A DNA stretch of 64,000 nt, from positions 3,348,001 through 3,412,000 of the forward strand of contig NC_085851.1 of assembly GCF_020906515.1 (NCBI RefSeq). Direction: 5' to 3'. Positions within the stretch are counted from its first letter, which is position 1; the number at the start of each line of letters is the position of its first letter. Shown piece by piece: positions 10,986 through 22,219 of this stretch. Below the pieces are notes generated by a model. It had not been told where the DNA came from. It did no database searches and saw only the letters and a list, made by a program, of their open reading frames with translations. Source of the stretch: Vanrija pseudolonga. Taxonomy: Eukaryota; Basidiomycota; Tremellomycetes; Trichosporonales; Trichosporonaceae. The position numbers and the translations under genes are program-made.

Positions 10986-12370
10986 CTACCACAGGCCACC
11001 GCCCGACTGATGCACGTCAGTAACAGCTCACCACCACACACACGCACAGTCTGCTGCGCCTGGCGCTTGCCGCCGGTGGGCGCACGGGCTGCCGCGCGGT
11101 CCTCCTCCGTCTCGTCCTCGTATCCGCCGAACACTAAGCGTTAGTCAGCTTATGTCGTTGTTGTTGCCGCCGCCGCCTTCGGCGACGACTGCTCGAGTAC
11201 TACTCACACACCGAGCCCATCTGCGACTTGCCACCGGGCCCCTCGCGGACCTTGCGGGTCGGACGGAAGCCAGCAGGGGCGTTGGAGACGCGCTCGTCGC
11301 TGGAGAGCGCAATCAGACCCCCGCCACAGGCTCCACTCACTCAGCTTTGGCGGCAGCCGCACCAGCGTCCGCCTTGGCCTCGGCGCCCTTGACCGCGTCG
11401 TCAATGTCCTCGATCGTCGCGCCGCCGTCGACCTCGGGCTCGACGTGCACCTTGAGGTGCTGCATGCGGTCGACGTCGACGTCGACGCCGCTGCCTCCGT
11501 TGGGCGGAGGGGCAAGCGACAGGGCGTCGGCCTCCTCGTACTCCTCGCCGTAGATCTTGAGGCTCTGCTTGCCTCCAGGAGGGTCAATCACCTTGCGCGT
11601 CGTGCGCTGGCCGGTGCTCCCCGACGCCTCCTTGTCCTCGGGCTTGGACGGGTCGGCAATCTCGGCCTGCAGGGGAGTAGGGTCAGCGGCGGTCAGGGTC
11701 GCGGTCGGTGACGGGACGACAACGCAACGCACCTCGACGAGGTCGGCAACAGCGGCGTCGGTCGCAGCCTGAGAGAAGCGGCCAAAGGTCGCGTACTCTG
11801 GGGTGTGTGTGAGTGGGTGTGGGGGTGGCAGGGAAGGTTGCGCCGACGACAGTGGCAGCGAGCGAGCGACTAACTAGGCTGTGGTGGGGTCAGTCACTGA
11901 TCAATGCGCCCGCACATGCCACGTACCAGCTTCTGGATCTCGGTGAAGTTGGTGTTGACGGTGAGCTGGCACGACCTGTGGTGTGAGTGGGTTCCTGCAG
12001 GTCCCTGCTTGTGTACCCACTTGAGGAACTCGAGGAGCGAGCGCTTCGAGAAGACAATCTTGTCGCTGCGGGGTGAGCTTGAGTTCTTCCCGCTGCGCAG
12101 CTCGACTCACTTGTCCCAGTTGAGGCCACCTTGGCAGGTCAGTACACGACAGCGTCACAGCTCGACCACGCACCAATGGTCGCGCCCCTGTGCAGCGTCA
12201 GCATCGCGCCACCGTCACCCAACTTGGCCAACAACTCACCAGGTCTTGGGGTTCTCCAGGTCGAACGGGTGGATGGGGGTGAACTCGAGGCTCTTGCTCT
12301 GCCTGCGTCGCGTCAGCAGCTTGGCCTCCACACGCCCGCCCACTCACTGCTCCTTGGGTGCGCCGGACAT
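10986..12370 (-). CDS. Unknown conserved-looking protein, about ten exons, two PGGK motifs
   Basis: The model starts at ATG 12370 (MSGAPKEQ) and ends at TAG 10986 (QTSGGGLW), about 267 residues. It is assembled from roughly ten small exons that keep phase across GTGAGT-type introns. The N-terminal third looks folded (LEFTPIHPFDLENPKTW, IVFSKRSLLEFLK, NTNFTEIQKLVQYATFGRF). The C-terminal part is acidic, A/K-rich and disordered. Two related motifs occur, TRKVIDPPGGKQSLKIYGEE and PTRKVREGPGGKSQMGS followed by LFGGYEDE. They resemble the PPGG...FG motifs of Jupiter/HN1 microtubule-associated proteins, but this is a weak, unverified likeness. One donor (GTGGCA, after CTGGTAC) was chosen only to keep phase. 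Function unknown. It shares a 262-bp divergent promoter with GPN3. Confidence 0.6.
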
Positions 12371-12632
12371 GATGACTAGGTGTGTAGTGTGATGCTTGCT
12401 TGTTGCTTGTCGCCCTTTTTTCTGACACCCAACCTCGAACCACATCCATCTCGTCACGCCGATCGACGCTGCCCAGGGGCCCGTTTGATCCCGCCGCCGC
12501 ACCGGCCATGTCCTGAGGCCACCGTGGGAAAGTGTTGAAATCATGACGCCGGGGCGGAGTGAGAAGTTGAAGATTGCGAGAGTTCGAGAACAACGCTGCC
12601 GTGTCTGCACACTCACTACCCACACCCACGCC

Positions 12633-13611
12633 ATGCGCTACGCCGTCCTCGTCACCGGGCCTGCAGGCGCAGGCAAGTCGACCTTCTGCGCCTCGCTCAT
12701 CACCCACGCCAACACGCTCGGACGGCAGGTCCACCTCGTCAACCTCGACCCGGCCGCCGAGCGCTTCGAGTACCAGCCTGCCGTGGACATTCGCGATTTG
12801 ATCAGCCTCGAGGACGTGATGGAGGAGCTCGAGTTTGGGCCGAATGGCGGGCTCGTGTACTGCTTTGAGTGAGTCGACGCTCCCTCCCAATACTGCTGGC
12901 GTCAGCTCGGCGCTGACGCGCCTCGCCTCCGCCTCACAGGTACCTCCTCAACAACCTCGACTTTCTGGAAGACGAGCTCGGACAGTACGAAGACGAGTAC
13001 CTCATCATCGACTGCCCCGGCCAGATCGAGCTGTACACGCACATCCCGCTCCTCCCCCGCCTCGCCCAGTTCCTCCAAACACGGCTCGGGTACCGCACGA
13101 GCGCCGTCTACCTCGTCGAGTCGCAGTTCATGCAGGACAAGGCAAAGTACTTTGCCGGCGTGCTCAGCGCCATGAGCTGCATGCTGTCCCTCGGCATCTC
13201 GATGCTCTGCCTCATGAGCAAGATGGACCTCGTCAAGGACGACAAGGGGCGTGTCAGGCGCGAGGTCGGCCGATACCTCGACCCAGACCCAAATCTCCTG
13301 CTGGAAGACGTCAACTCGCAGACCAACCCGAAGTTCCACAGCTTGAACAAGGCAGTCGTGTCCTTGGTAGGTGGTCACCCGTGGAGGTTAGTGCTCACCT
13401 CCTTCCAGATAGAGGACCAAAACATCGTGTCCTTCCTCCCGCTCGACGTGTCCGCCGAGGACAGCGTCAACACCATCCTCAGCCACATTGACAACATGAT
13501 GCAGTACGGCGAGGACGAGGAGCCAAAGGTTCCAAAGGACATGGACGAGGGTGGGTGGAAAGACCTGCGTGCACCCGCTGACCTTGCCCAGGCGACTTTG
13601 ACGACTACTAG
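12633..13611 (+). CDS. GPN3: GPN-loop GTPase Gpn3
   Basis: Exons 12633-12868, 12940-13366, 13409-13550, 13592-13611 give 274 residues, normal for Gpn3. P-loop [11 protein letters not shown] at residues 8-18, switch DPAAE, the diagnostic Gly-Pro-Asn loop in [17 protein letters not shown] (G3) and LMSKMDLV (G4-like) are all present. Gpn3 works with Gpn1 in the assembly and nuclear import of RNA polymerase II. The start [12 protein letters not shown] matches the family, whose N-terminus begins directly with strand 1. The last exon adds only a few codons (GDFDDY), an acidic end. Confidence 0.95.
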
Positions 13612-13739
13612 ATGTACAAACCACCACCAGCAATGCATGTACTATCACACTAATCTTCGTCAGCAGCATCATCATCAAAAACTTGTATCCTAGTTTACAC
13701 AACGGGGTAAAGATTAATAAGACGGAGGAGATGGAGAGA

Positions 13740-15489
13740 TCACGCCTGCCTCGAGTACCGCGCCCGCGCGGTCAAGAGACGTTCGGTCCTGAATCGCTCG
13801 TACACGACTTCGCGCGTCGACATGCGCAGCCACTCGGCGGCATTGACGACGGCGTCGCGCACGGCGGGGAAGTCGCTGTGCGCAGCGTCGGCAGCATCGG
13901 CCCTGCCCCACCGGAACGTGCGCGTGAACCCAGGTCCAGGCTCGGGCGAGAAGACGGCAAAGGGGAGGTCCTTGTTGGCGTCGAGGGGCGACGTGACGCC
14001 TGCCGACGCTGGGGGCTCGCTGTGCTCCTCGTCGTCGTCTTCAGTCTCGAGGTCCTGCGGCACGTCAGACTCTGTGGTGACGACGACTAGCCAAGCACAA
14101 CTCACCAGCCCCGCACTCAGGACGCCGTACGCGCCGAGCGGCTCGCGCCCAAACACGGCTGCGAGATCCTGCTTGACGGCATCGCGGCACGCATTCAGCT
14201 GGATCGTGGTGAGTGCGTCGGCGTGCGTGAGCACCGGCATGACATTTGCGCGGATCGAGAAGCGGCGGATCTGAGAAAGAGATTAGCTACTGCACTCAGG
14301 GGCTGGCACGGGGCAGCTGGCGCCTCACCGCCTCAATGTCGTCGACGCCGAGCCTGGCTTCCAGCTCGGTGTGGTCGGGCTCGAGGTCCGACTCTGGTCT
14401 CGTGTCGGGCGCCTTGTTCGGCGACGGCTCCTGGACCATGTCCCAGTCGACCTCGACCGGCGCGGCGGGGCAGAGGATGGTGCGTGCGTCGATGAGGTAG
14501 ATTACTGCGCCGGTCAGTCAAACCCCCTTCGCTTCACCCGCGCCGCGCCGCGTCATATCACCCACCCAGATGCACCATCTCCCCGCCGTCCGACTTGCGG
14601 CGCACGACCTTGCGCTCCTCGTCGAGGAGCCGGCCCAGCCGGTCCTCGATCATGCCGAGCAGCGACGAGAGTGCCTTTGCGCGGGTCCCCGTCGTCGGCA
14701 GGCCAGGCGTGTCTAGGAGCACGAGGGCGCGGCGCTCGTCGGCCTCTGTCACTTCGTGTCGCACGGTTGTCGTCGTCGGGCCCGTGCGGCCCCCGAAGCG
14801 GGGTGTTGCTGGATCGAGCACCTGGGTGAGCGCATCGATGAAGCTGGGCCGTCAGTATCGCTTCCGCCACGCTTCTCTTCGGCGCCGCGCGCTTCCGCCG
14901 CCACGCTTGCTTCGGCGCCACCCCGCCGCGTTACCACTCACCTCGTCTTGCCGGCTCCAGTGGTGCCGGCCACGATGACGGTCAGCGCGGCGCCTTTGCG
15001 GCCGTTCTTGCGCGGGCGGGGCTTGGCCTGCTGCTGCTGCGGGGGCAGCGGGGCACCCACGACCTCGGGCGAGAAGGGGCGGTGAAAGTCGGGGTTGCGG
15101 CCCGACGGGTCGCGCACGAGGCTCGGCGCGCGGCCGCGCGGGCTACCCGGCAGCGGGGGCACGAAGCCTGCTCCTGCTGCGCCGCCGCCATTCCGCCCAA
15201 AGCCAGGCGGCATCGAGGCCCGTGCGGGGTTTGCGCTCTGGCCACCACCGCCGCCGCTGCTCTTGAAGTGGGCGTGGCCTGGCGGGAGCGTGTTGCGGGG
15301 GCTGCTTGCCGCCGTGTTGCCGTTGTTGCTGGTGGCGAGGGCGACCACGCCGCCGTTGTGCGAGGCGGCCCCCCACGCCGCCGTGTCAATCAGCGGGGTC
15401 GTCAGGTCGGGCAGGGAGAGCTGGGCGAGCGAGGGGACGGGCTCGGGCGGCGGCTTTGGCGGCGCCTTGCGGAGAAGCGATATGGGCAT
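13740..15489 (-). CDS. Divergent septin-like GTPase
   Basis: Minus strand, ATG 15489 (MPISLLRKAPPKPPPEP) to stop at 13740, five exons. The first ~170 residues are P/G/S/Q-rich and disordered. Then a septin-type G domain: P-loop VIVAGTTGAGKTSFID, G3 LVLLDTPGLP, a strand VHLVIYLIDAR where septins have their 'CLYFI' strand, and ANVMPVLTHADALT at the septin 'IPVIAKADTLT' position. Near the end, RTFRWGRADAADAAHSDF matches the septin unique element (R-x-Y-P-W-G ... H-x-D-F). The G4 motif is THAD instead of AKAD and the YPWG is altered, so it is far from core septins. An acidic loop (ETEDDDEEHSEPP) interrupts the domain. I used a 51-nt final intron with acceptor CCGCAG because it keeps phase. No C-terminal coiled coil follows. 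The role is probably cytoskeletal or membrane-linked, but this is not shown. Confidence 0.7.
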
Positions 15490-15550
15490 TGTTGGTGTGC
15501 GCTGCTAGCTGCTAGCTGTGGATGATGAGCCGCTGCCGTGTTGTTGTTGT

Positions 15551-15584
<34 letters not shown>

Positions 15585-16473
15585 GGCCAGGCGGATGCTT
15601 GATGAAACCAACAACCCGAGAGGAACGGTGGGAGAGAGGTACGACGAGGCAAGGAGGGAAGGTAAGGAGCGTGGGGGGTGGGGTGGAGTGGGTGAGTGTA
15701 AAGGTGGTCGCCAGGCAAATGTCACTGCTGCTGCTGTTGTCGTGCACGACGCACGGCGAAGCAAGGTGCGGTGCGGTGCGTCGTCGTGCGTCAGTCACTC
15801 GTCCGCCCAGGACCCACCCAGGCCACCTGCTCGTTGCAGTACGACGCAGTGGCCAAAGGTGGATCCCCCTGGGTCTCTCCTCCCCCGCCGCCATGCTGCT
15901 GCTGCGCGCGCCGCCACTGCGCGTCTCCGCGTGAAACACACTTGTTGCCAAAGGCCAAGTGGGAGATTACGACACGCCCACGCGACTGTAATGTGGCGTC
16001 GGCGTCACGGACAGCCAGAGCCTCCCGCGGCGTGCCCGCGGCGGGTAGAGTTCCCGCCGGCCAGCGATAATGCATGTGCTGTGCTTGCTGCCGGATGCAC
16101 GTATGCACGGGGCCGAGCAGCAGCGACGCCGCGCCGCGTCGCGCCGTCCGGAGACTTTGTTGTCCCCGAACAGACGCCAAGTGGGCCGCGCCGCGACCAG
16201 GGTCTCAGTCAAGATGAAACGCGCCGTCGAAGCGCCGTGCGCCCCTGCACTTGTTACCCCTGCCCCTCCCTCCTTGTTTGGATCCATCGACCGACGACAA
16301 CGACGACAACGAGGCACTCGTCTAGAAGCAAATCATGCGTCAGCAACCAACTCCCGCCCCTGGCAAAGCATAACCCTTCCCCACTCTCACTGTCATCCGG
16401 TGCATGTCTAGAGAATGTAGTACTAAATGAGGGTGCAGTTTGGAGAACCGCAAAGTAGGTTGTCGGACCCATC
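15490..16473 (-). promoter_or_regulatory. Promoter/leader of the septin-like gene, 3' flank of GDA1
   Basis: About 1 kb with no supported gene. Just upstream of the septin-like start is a GTT tandem repeat at about 15539-15584 (CAA on the coding strand), probably in the 5' leader. Confidence 0.5.
15539..15584 (+). repeat. (GTT)n microsatellite
   Basis: About 14 GTT units with one interruption near the left end, about 50 bp upstream of the septin-like start codon. As CAA in the sense strand it would be unstructured leader RNA. Confidence 0.9.
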
Positions 16474-18336
16474 TTACACCGTGCACGTCAGCTCGGCCTT
16501 GGACACGAGCGCAAGGCCGGCACCCAGAGCCCAACCCAACTCGACATCGTTGAGCTTCTTCTCGACAAGCAGCTCGCGCTCGTCGCGCAGCTCATAGCCC
16601 AGGCCGAGGAGGCCGTTCATAAACGTCAAGTCGAGGCAGTACTCTGGGCGGTCGTGCAGCTCGGCCATGACGTCCTTGTCGTGGCCCCAGCGCTTCTCCC
16701 AAGCGTCAGGACCGGCGCAGACGACCTTGGCAAGCTTGTGCACATCGCCAACGTGCACCTTGCCGTGCTTGGGGCCAAGCAGGGGCTTGAGGCGGTCGGT
16801 AAAGTACGACAGGGCGAGAAGCTTGCCGTGGGGGAACGTGTCGAGGAGCGAAGGCTGGTAGACGCCGTTGAACGAGCAGGGCTTGACCTCACAGACGGCG
16901 TCCTTGGCCATGACGAGCTCGACGATGCGGTTGCAAGCCTCAAAGCCGCCGTTGCCGCCGTGCATCGTCACGTTGACAGCGCTGCGTCCAGGAGGGTCAA
17001 GCTCGATACGGCGCTTGGTGCCGAGCGACAGGCAGGGGTTGGCAATCTCAATGTCGGCAGAGAGCGAGTCCCAGTCGAGCTTGGTCTGCGCAAACGACCA
17101 CGTGAAAGCGACAAGGTTGTGAACCGAGCGACGAGCACGCATAAGGCCATAGTTGAGGTACGAGTGCTGGTAGAGCGTGTACTTCTTGCCGCCAAACTTG
17201 AGCTCGTACTTGTGGTCGCCGTCGTGCATGATCTGCGAGTCGTTCTGGAACTTGGGCTCAAATACAATCTGGGTCGAGGCGCCGCCGAGGTCCATGACGG
17301 CGAGCGTCTCGTCCGAGGTGGCACCCTCGCCAATGTTCTTGAGGAGGTAGTTGGCCGTGATCCAGGCGTAGACACCCTCGTCCTTGCCCTCCATGATCTC
17401 GATGGCGTCTTTGCCCTTGCCGACAGGGAACTTGTACTTGGTCTCGAGGCGGTGGCGGACAGCAGCGAGGATGGCCTCGGACTGCTCGGCCCCAAGAAGA
17501 CGGAGCCCGGCAGTAGCCTTGACCTCGACGGGCGAGCAGTTGTGAAGCGAGGGGGGAACGACACGGAGAGCCTCGTCAAGGAGCGGGTCCAGAGACTTGG
17601 CCGCGCCCTCAGAGTCGTCCTTGAACGACGACAGACCAGGGTTGAGCATCTTGAACGTCTCGTACTCGAGCTGAGGGGAGGCCTCGCAGTTGTGGAACTT
17701 GTACACGTGGATACGCGAGCCCGTCGAACCGGCGTCAATCGTCAGAGCGTACTGGACAATGGGCTTGTCGGCGCTGAACGGCTTGGTGCAGAATGTCGTG
17801 GACGCAGCGTCCTTGTCCGTCTCGAAGCTGGTAGGGTGGTCACCGGCGGGCTTGGAAGGCGTCTTGGACGGCGTCTCCTCGCTCTCCTCGTCATCGTCGT
17901 CAAGAGGGGGTGTAGACTCGTGGTGCGGCTTGGACTCGGGCGTGGACGTCTCGGGCTTGGTGTCAGGCTTGGACTCGACGAGCTCCTCGTCGTCCTCGTC
18001 CTCAGGCGGAGGGGGCGACACGGCGCTGTCGGCTCCCGGCTTCTGGTGGTCACCGCCCTTGAGGGGGTGGTCGCTGCCAATAATATCAGGCGACTTGTAG
18101 ATGCTCTCGTCCTCGACCTCTGGCTTCTTGTCAAGCGCAGGGTCGTACGTGTTGCTCTCATCGTAGACGGTCGTGCTGGCGGCCGGCTTGGAGAACAATG
18201 TCCAGCCAAACAGGCCGAGCACGATGGTCGCCACGCCGAGGATCAGATACCGCTTGGGGGCGGTGAGACCGCCGCCGGCGCGCTTGCGCTGGTTGGCCGA
18301 CGTCGGCAGGGGCGTGTACTTGCGGTTGGAGAACAT
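16474..18336 (-). CDS. GDA1: Golgi guanosine diphosphatase (GDA1/CD39 family)
   Basis: 620 residues from ATG 18336 (MFSNRKYTPLP). A type II membrane protein: a short basic cytosolic start, one membrane span (RYLILGVATIVLGLFGWTLF, about residues 29-48), and a long acidic, P/E/D/S-rich stalk. The apyrase domain follows, with ACR1 DAGSTGSRIHVYKF, ACR2 KATAGLRLLG, ACR3 KDEGVYAWITANYLL and ACR4 VMDLGGASTQIVF. Gda1 converts GDP to GMP in the Golgi lumen so that GDP-mannose import can continue for glycan mannosylation. The frame stays open upstream, and an in-frame ATG at 18588 would add 84 S/P-rich residues. I prefer 18336 because Gda1 proteins have short cytosolic tails. Confidence 0.93.
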   Translation of the reverse strand: MFSNRKYTPLPTSANQRKRAGGGLTAPKRYLILGVATIVLGLFGWTLFSKPAASTTVYDESNTYDPALDKKPEVEDESIYKSPDIIGSDHPLKGGDHQKPGADSAVSPPPPEDEDDEELVESKPDTKPETSTPESKPHHESTPPLDDDDEESEETPSKTPSKPAGDHPTSFETDKDAASTTFCTKPFSADKPIVQYALTIDAGSTGSRIHVYKFHNCEASPQLEYETFKMLNPGLSSFKDDSEGAAKSLDPLLDEALRVVPPSLHNCSPVEVKATAGLRLLGAEQSEAILAAVRHRLETKYKFPVGKGKDAIEIMEGKDEGVYAWITANYLLKNIGEGATSDETLAVMDLGGASTQIVFEPKFQNDSQIMHDGDHKYELKFGGKKYTLYQHSYLNYGLMRARRSVHNLVAFTWSFAQTKLDWDSLSADIEIANPCLSLGTKRRIELDPPGRSAVNVTMHGGNGGFEACNRIVELVMAKDAVCEVKPCSFNGVYQPSLLDTFPHGKLLALSYFTDRLKPLLGPKHGKVHVGDVHKLAKVVCAGPDAWEKRWGHDKDVMAELHDRPEYCLDLTFMNGLLGLGYELRDERELLVEKKLNDVELGWALGAGLALVSKAELTCTV

Positions 18337-19333
18337 GTCGGCGGGAATGGTGGGCTGGGGATGGGGCGCCGCAGACACAGAGGCAGCGGCGGCGGGCGAG
18401 GTGGCGGACGAGGAGAGGCGGCGACGGCGGAGCGACGCGAGCGGGTCGGGGAGGTGCGCGAGCGGGTGCTGTAGTGGCGGCGTGGGCGGGCGCGTGCTCG
18501 ACGTGCTCGGCGGCTGGCTGCTCGGGGTCGGCGAGCGCGAGGTTACGGGGGAAGAAGAGGAGGGTGCAGACGACGCGGGGCGCGGCATGCACTGACTCGA
18601 TTGGGAGGGGGAGGAAGGGGGAGAGAGAGGGGGGGCACGGCCTGTGCTGCTGTTAGCCGGCTGAACGCGGTCTAGAAGAAGAAGAAGACAAGGGTTGGCA
18701 TCGACAAGGAGGAGGAGGGCAACAGGACGAGTGAGAAATCGTCGGTTCAACCCATGGTGGTGGTGGCGACTGCGGCGGCGGCGACGCGCGATAGTTCTGC
18801 CCCAGCGGCGCTAAGGGAAAAAACGTGCTGGCTGACCTCGGCCACTGCGCCGATATGCCTCTGTTGGGTCTTTGGGGGGGGGAACACGTCTGGCGTGATA
18901 AGAAAGAAAAACTCACCTCACTCTCAAGCTGATGTACAACAGATGATGGATAAAAGTGAAAGACACAAGAGTACACGAGGAAAATGCATGCCGCCTGCCG
19001 CCCGCCGTAACGTGGCAACGCTGCACTGCTGCACTGCAGTGAGCATTCATTCAGGTCCGACGCGGTCGACAAAGGCCCCTCGGGAGTGAAAGCTTGGCGG
19101 GAAGGCCGGGTGGCCCTGCTTTGTCGCCCCTCCTTGTTCCCGCTCGACGCGCAAAAATGAATAAGAACCTAGGATATGAGGGTAGTCGTATAATCACGAT
19201 CTGCACACTGCATAAGCTCTAGAGGGGGATTCGTACGTCATGCACCACACGAGACGCAGCCACTTCTGAATGCATACTTCTACGGACAAGGCACAGGCGT
19301 GTGTGTGTACTCGCCTCCTCTCAGCTCCTGCTA
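18337..19333 (-). promoter_or_regulatory. GDA1 leader and 3' flank of the M13 peptidase
   Basis: Holds the GDA1 leader, rich in pyrimidines on the minus strand, with a candidate acceptor (GCTAAC...CAGCACAG) near 18647 that hints at a leader intron. The in-frame alternative ATG at 18588 lies here. No other gene seen. Confidence 0.5.
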
Positions 19334-22219
19334 CTACCACAACTCGCACTGGTCCTTCTTGTGGGGGTTCATCTGTGGAGTTGATCAGCGACGCCACAAG
19401 TACACACAACTCACCCTCGAGCCAGGCTTGCAGCCAAACGCCTCGTGGAACGCAGGCAGGTTGCGGAGCGTGCCGGTGGCGCGCCAGATACCCGGCGAAT
19501 GCGGGTCGGTACGGATACGCGCAATCGCCGTGGCAGGGCGGACGAGCGTGGCCCAGATACGGGCAAAGCCAAGGAAGAAGAGCTGGTCCGGAGTGAACTC
19601 GAGGCCGGGGAGGCCGACGTCGTTGAGCTTGAGCGCCTTCCAAGCAGCGTGCGCCTGCTGCAGACCAGAGTCGGCAATGTCCTCGCCGTTGGTCAGGTTG
19701 CCGTTGACGTAGACCTTGTTGCCCTCGGCATCGAGCATCCAGTACTTGCTGTACTGACGGGCAATGCACTGGGCGCGCTCGTCAAAAGCCTCGAGAGTCG
19801 AGTTGGTCCACCAGTCACGAAGGAGACCTGGAGGGTTAGCAAATCGACTCAACCTGCGACCGTCACACACCATTCTCGTCGTATTGCGCGCCCTGGTTGT
19901 CAAAGGCGTGCGTGAGCTCGTGAGCTGCAACAGCACCAAAGGCAGCGTAGCGAAGGTACTCGGGCCAGTGGATCGAGTAGAACGGCGGCTGGAGAATACC
20001 CGCAGGGAAGACGATCTCTCCGTCAGGAGGCGAGTAGTACGCGTTGACAGTCTGGGGGTTCATCAACCAGCCGTCGCGGTTACGCTTGCGGCCGACGCTG
20101 AGCCACGCGCGCGAGTTGTCAATGAGGGTAGACTGGACAACAGTGGCGAAGAAGTTGTCGTTCTTGGGGTCAAGGCGCGAGTACCATCCCGCAATGCTCT
20201 CCGGCTTGGTTGCGTCGGGGTAGAGAGGGTAGCCGACCTTGGGGATGATAGCCTTGGCCTTCTTCTGCGCGGCGGTGGCCGACTCCTTGTCCATCCAGGG
20301 GATGTGGGGGAGCTTGTCGTGGAAGGCAGTGACAATGTTGTTGATAATGTCCTCGCCGTCCTTCTTGGCCTCGGGCGAGAAGGCAACCTGAACATACTCG
20401 CGGCCGGCAATAAAGCCGACGAGGTTGTCGACCCAGCCAAGGCAGACGTCGACGCGGTTCTCCTCGGTGCCCTTCTTGATGCCCTGGAGGGCCTCGGTCA
20501 GGCGGCGAACATGGCCACGGAGGGGCACCTCGGGGCCGAGAGCGCCAGCGTAGGTAAGAGCGAGCTTGGTGATAAAGTAAGCAGACAGGACATGGTCGGG
20601 AGTCTTGGCAACGAGCCTGGACACCGACTTGAGGTACGCGGGGTAGGTGACAATGATAGTCTCGGGGTACAGGCGAAGGGCGAAAGTCGAAAGGTAGCCC
20701 GGGAGGTCGAAGAAGGGGAGCGCCGCATCGAGGTCCTTGGCTGCGTACGGGTTGTTGGCGTAGTGGGGGTTGGTGATGAACTCGAGGTCGGCACCGGCCT
20801 TGACAATCTTGGTCTCAAAGTCGACAACGAGGCCCGCGAGTCTGTCAATGCGCTCCTCGAACGTCTCGTCCGGCTCGTCATCACCGCCCTTGTCATCGTC
20901 TCCGGGCCAGGGCCAGGGCCAGCCTTCCTCAGCAACCTCTCCAGCAAGGTCCGAGATCAGGCTACGCTTGGTGGCAGACTGCTGGTCCTTGGCAATCTCA
21001 GTGAGAACGCCAGTGACGACAGAGTGGTACAGGTCGACGATGGGCGCCTCGTCATAGTACTCCTTGGCGGGGAGACCACCGAAGGACTGCCAGAACTGGA
21101 GGGCCTGGATCTGAGAGTCGTTGCCGGCCGAGTCGCCCTCGATGACAAAGTTGAACAGGGTGTCGACCTCGCGGGCGTGGAGGAAGGAGAGGACCGTGGT
21201 AAGCTTGTCGCGGCGCTCCTTGTCAACCGGCTCAGGCTTGAAGTCGAGGGACTCGGACGACGCAGCCGGGGCAGGAGCCGAGGGGCGGATCTCACCACGA
21301 CGCTGGGCGTCGCGAAGGAGTGCGTTCTTCTCAGCTGCAGCGACGAGCCGCTCGGGGATGGTGTACGACTCGTCGTAAGCCCCGCGCCACCAAGCCGCGT
21401 CGACGAGCGAGTCCTCCTCCTTGGGCAGGGGGTTGATGTTAAAGTCGGCAAACTTGTCGACAACAAACTTGGCAAGCGGCGAGAAGGGCTCGATGCCGGC
21501 CTTGTTGAGCGTGTCAACATCCAGGCAGCTCTTGTACACAGTCTTGAGCTTGCGGCGGTTGGATGCGTCGGCCGACTTGTCCGAGCTGTCCTCATCGATC
21601 GAGTCGAGAATCTTGGTCAGGATCTTCTTGTTGTTGTCCGCAACGACGTGGAACGAGCCGTAGATGCCACGGTCAGCAGGGATGGTGTTGGCGTCGAGCC
21701 AGCCGCCGACGGCGAACTCGTAGAAGTCGTCGCAGGGGTCAGCGGACGTGTTGAGGGACTGGACAATGGATGCGGCGGCAACGACGCAGTCGGACGACGT
21801 GCAGACGGGCTACGGCGTTAGCGCATCCATCCCTGCAGGCTCGGGCTTACGGCTGAGGGCTTGCCCGTGGGCTCGCCGCCGGGCGGGATGGTGCGCGTCG
21901 CTGTCACAGTGGACGTGTAGGTCACGGGGTCGCCATGCTTGGAGCGCTCCTTCTTGAGAGTGCGCTCAGTGCCGGCGAACAGACCGATAAAGGTCGCCGA
22001 GAGGATCAGGAAGAGAAGCGCGACGGCGCCGAGGACCTTCTCGAGACGCGTGAGCGGGCGGGAGGGGTCGTAGATGCCGAAGATCTTGCCCCCCTGCTGC
22101 TGCTGGTCCTGGTCGTCATCGCCGCCGGCGAGAAGAGGCGCGTGCTCTGTGTCTGTGTTAGACATGCATTGGCTCCCTATTGTCTTACCTTCGTCGGTTG
22201 AAGGGCGTGGCTCTGCCAT
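19334..22219 (-). CDS. M13-family zinc metalloendopeptidase (neprilysin/ECE-like)
   Basis: Minus strand, ATG 22219 (MAEPRPSTDE) to TAG 19334. A 31-nt first exon joins a second encoding DTEHAPLLAG, and two short C-terminal exons end the gene. It is a type II membrane protein with a cytosolic N-terminus containing QQQQ, one span (VLGAVALLFLILSATFIGLFAG), then the M13 ectodomain. Diagnostic parts: early cysteines in DPCDDFYEFAVGGW, NAYYSPPDGEIVFPAGILQPPF before the active site, zinc motif HELTHAFD (HExxH), third ligand in GEDIADSG (usually GENIAD), and the C-terminal CxxW signature in KKDQCELW. Active-site residues are all present, so it should be catalytic at the cell surface or in a secretory compartment. 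Substrate unknown. It diverges from MCM6 across 368 bp. Confidence 0.93.

Noticed and set aside
16654-18474. Open frame of 606 codons opposite GDA1.
   Set aside because: Shadow of the GDA1 frame; composition follows the complement of its codons.
18337-18588. Longer GDA1 start at 18588.
   Set aside because: In frame but adds 84 low-complexity residues before a signal-anchor that in Gda1 proteins is close to the N-terminus. Kept as an alternative only.
19764-21821. Open frame of 685 codons opposite the M13 peptidase.
   Set aside because: Same antisense effect of codon bias; no family match and no own start context.
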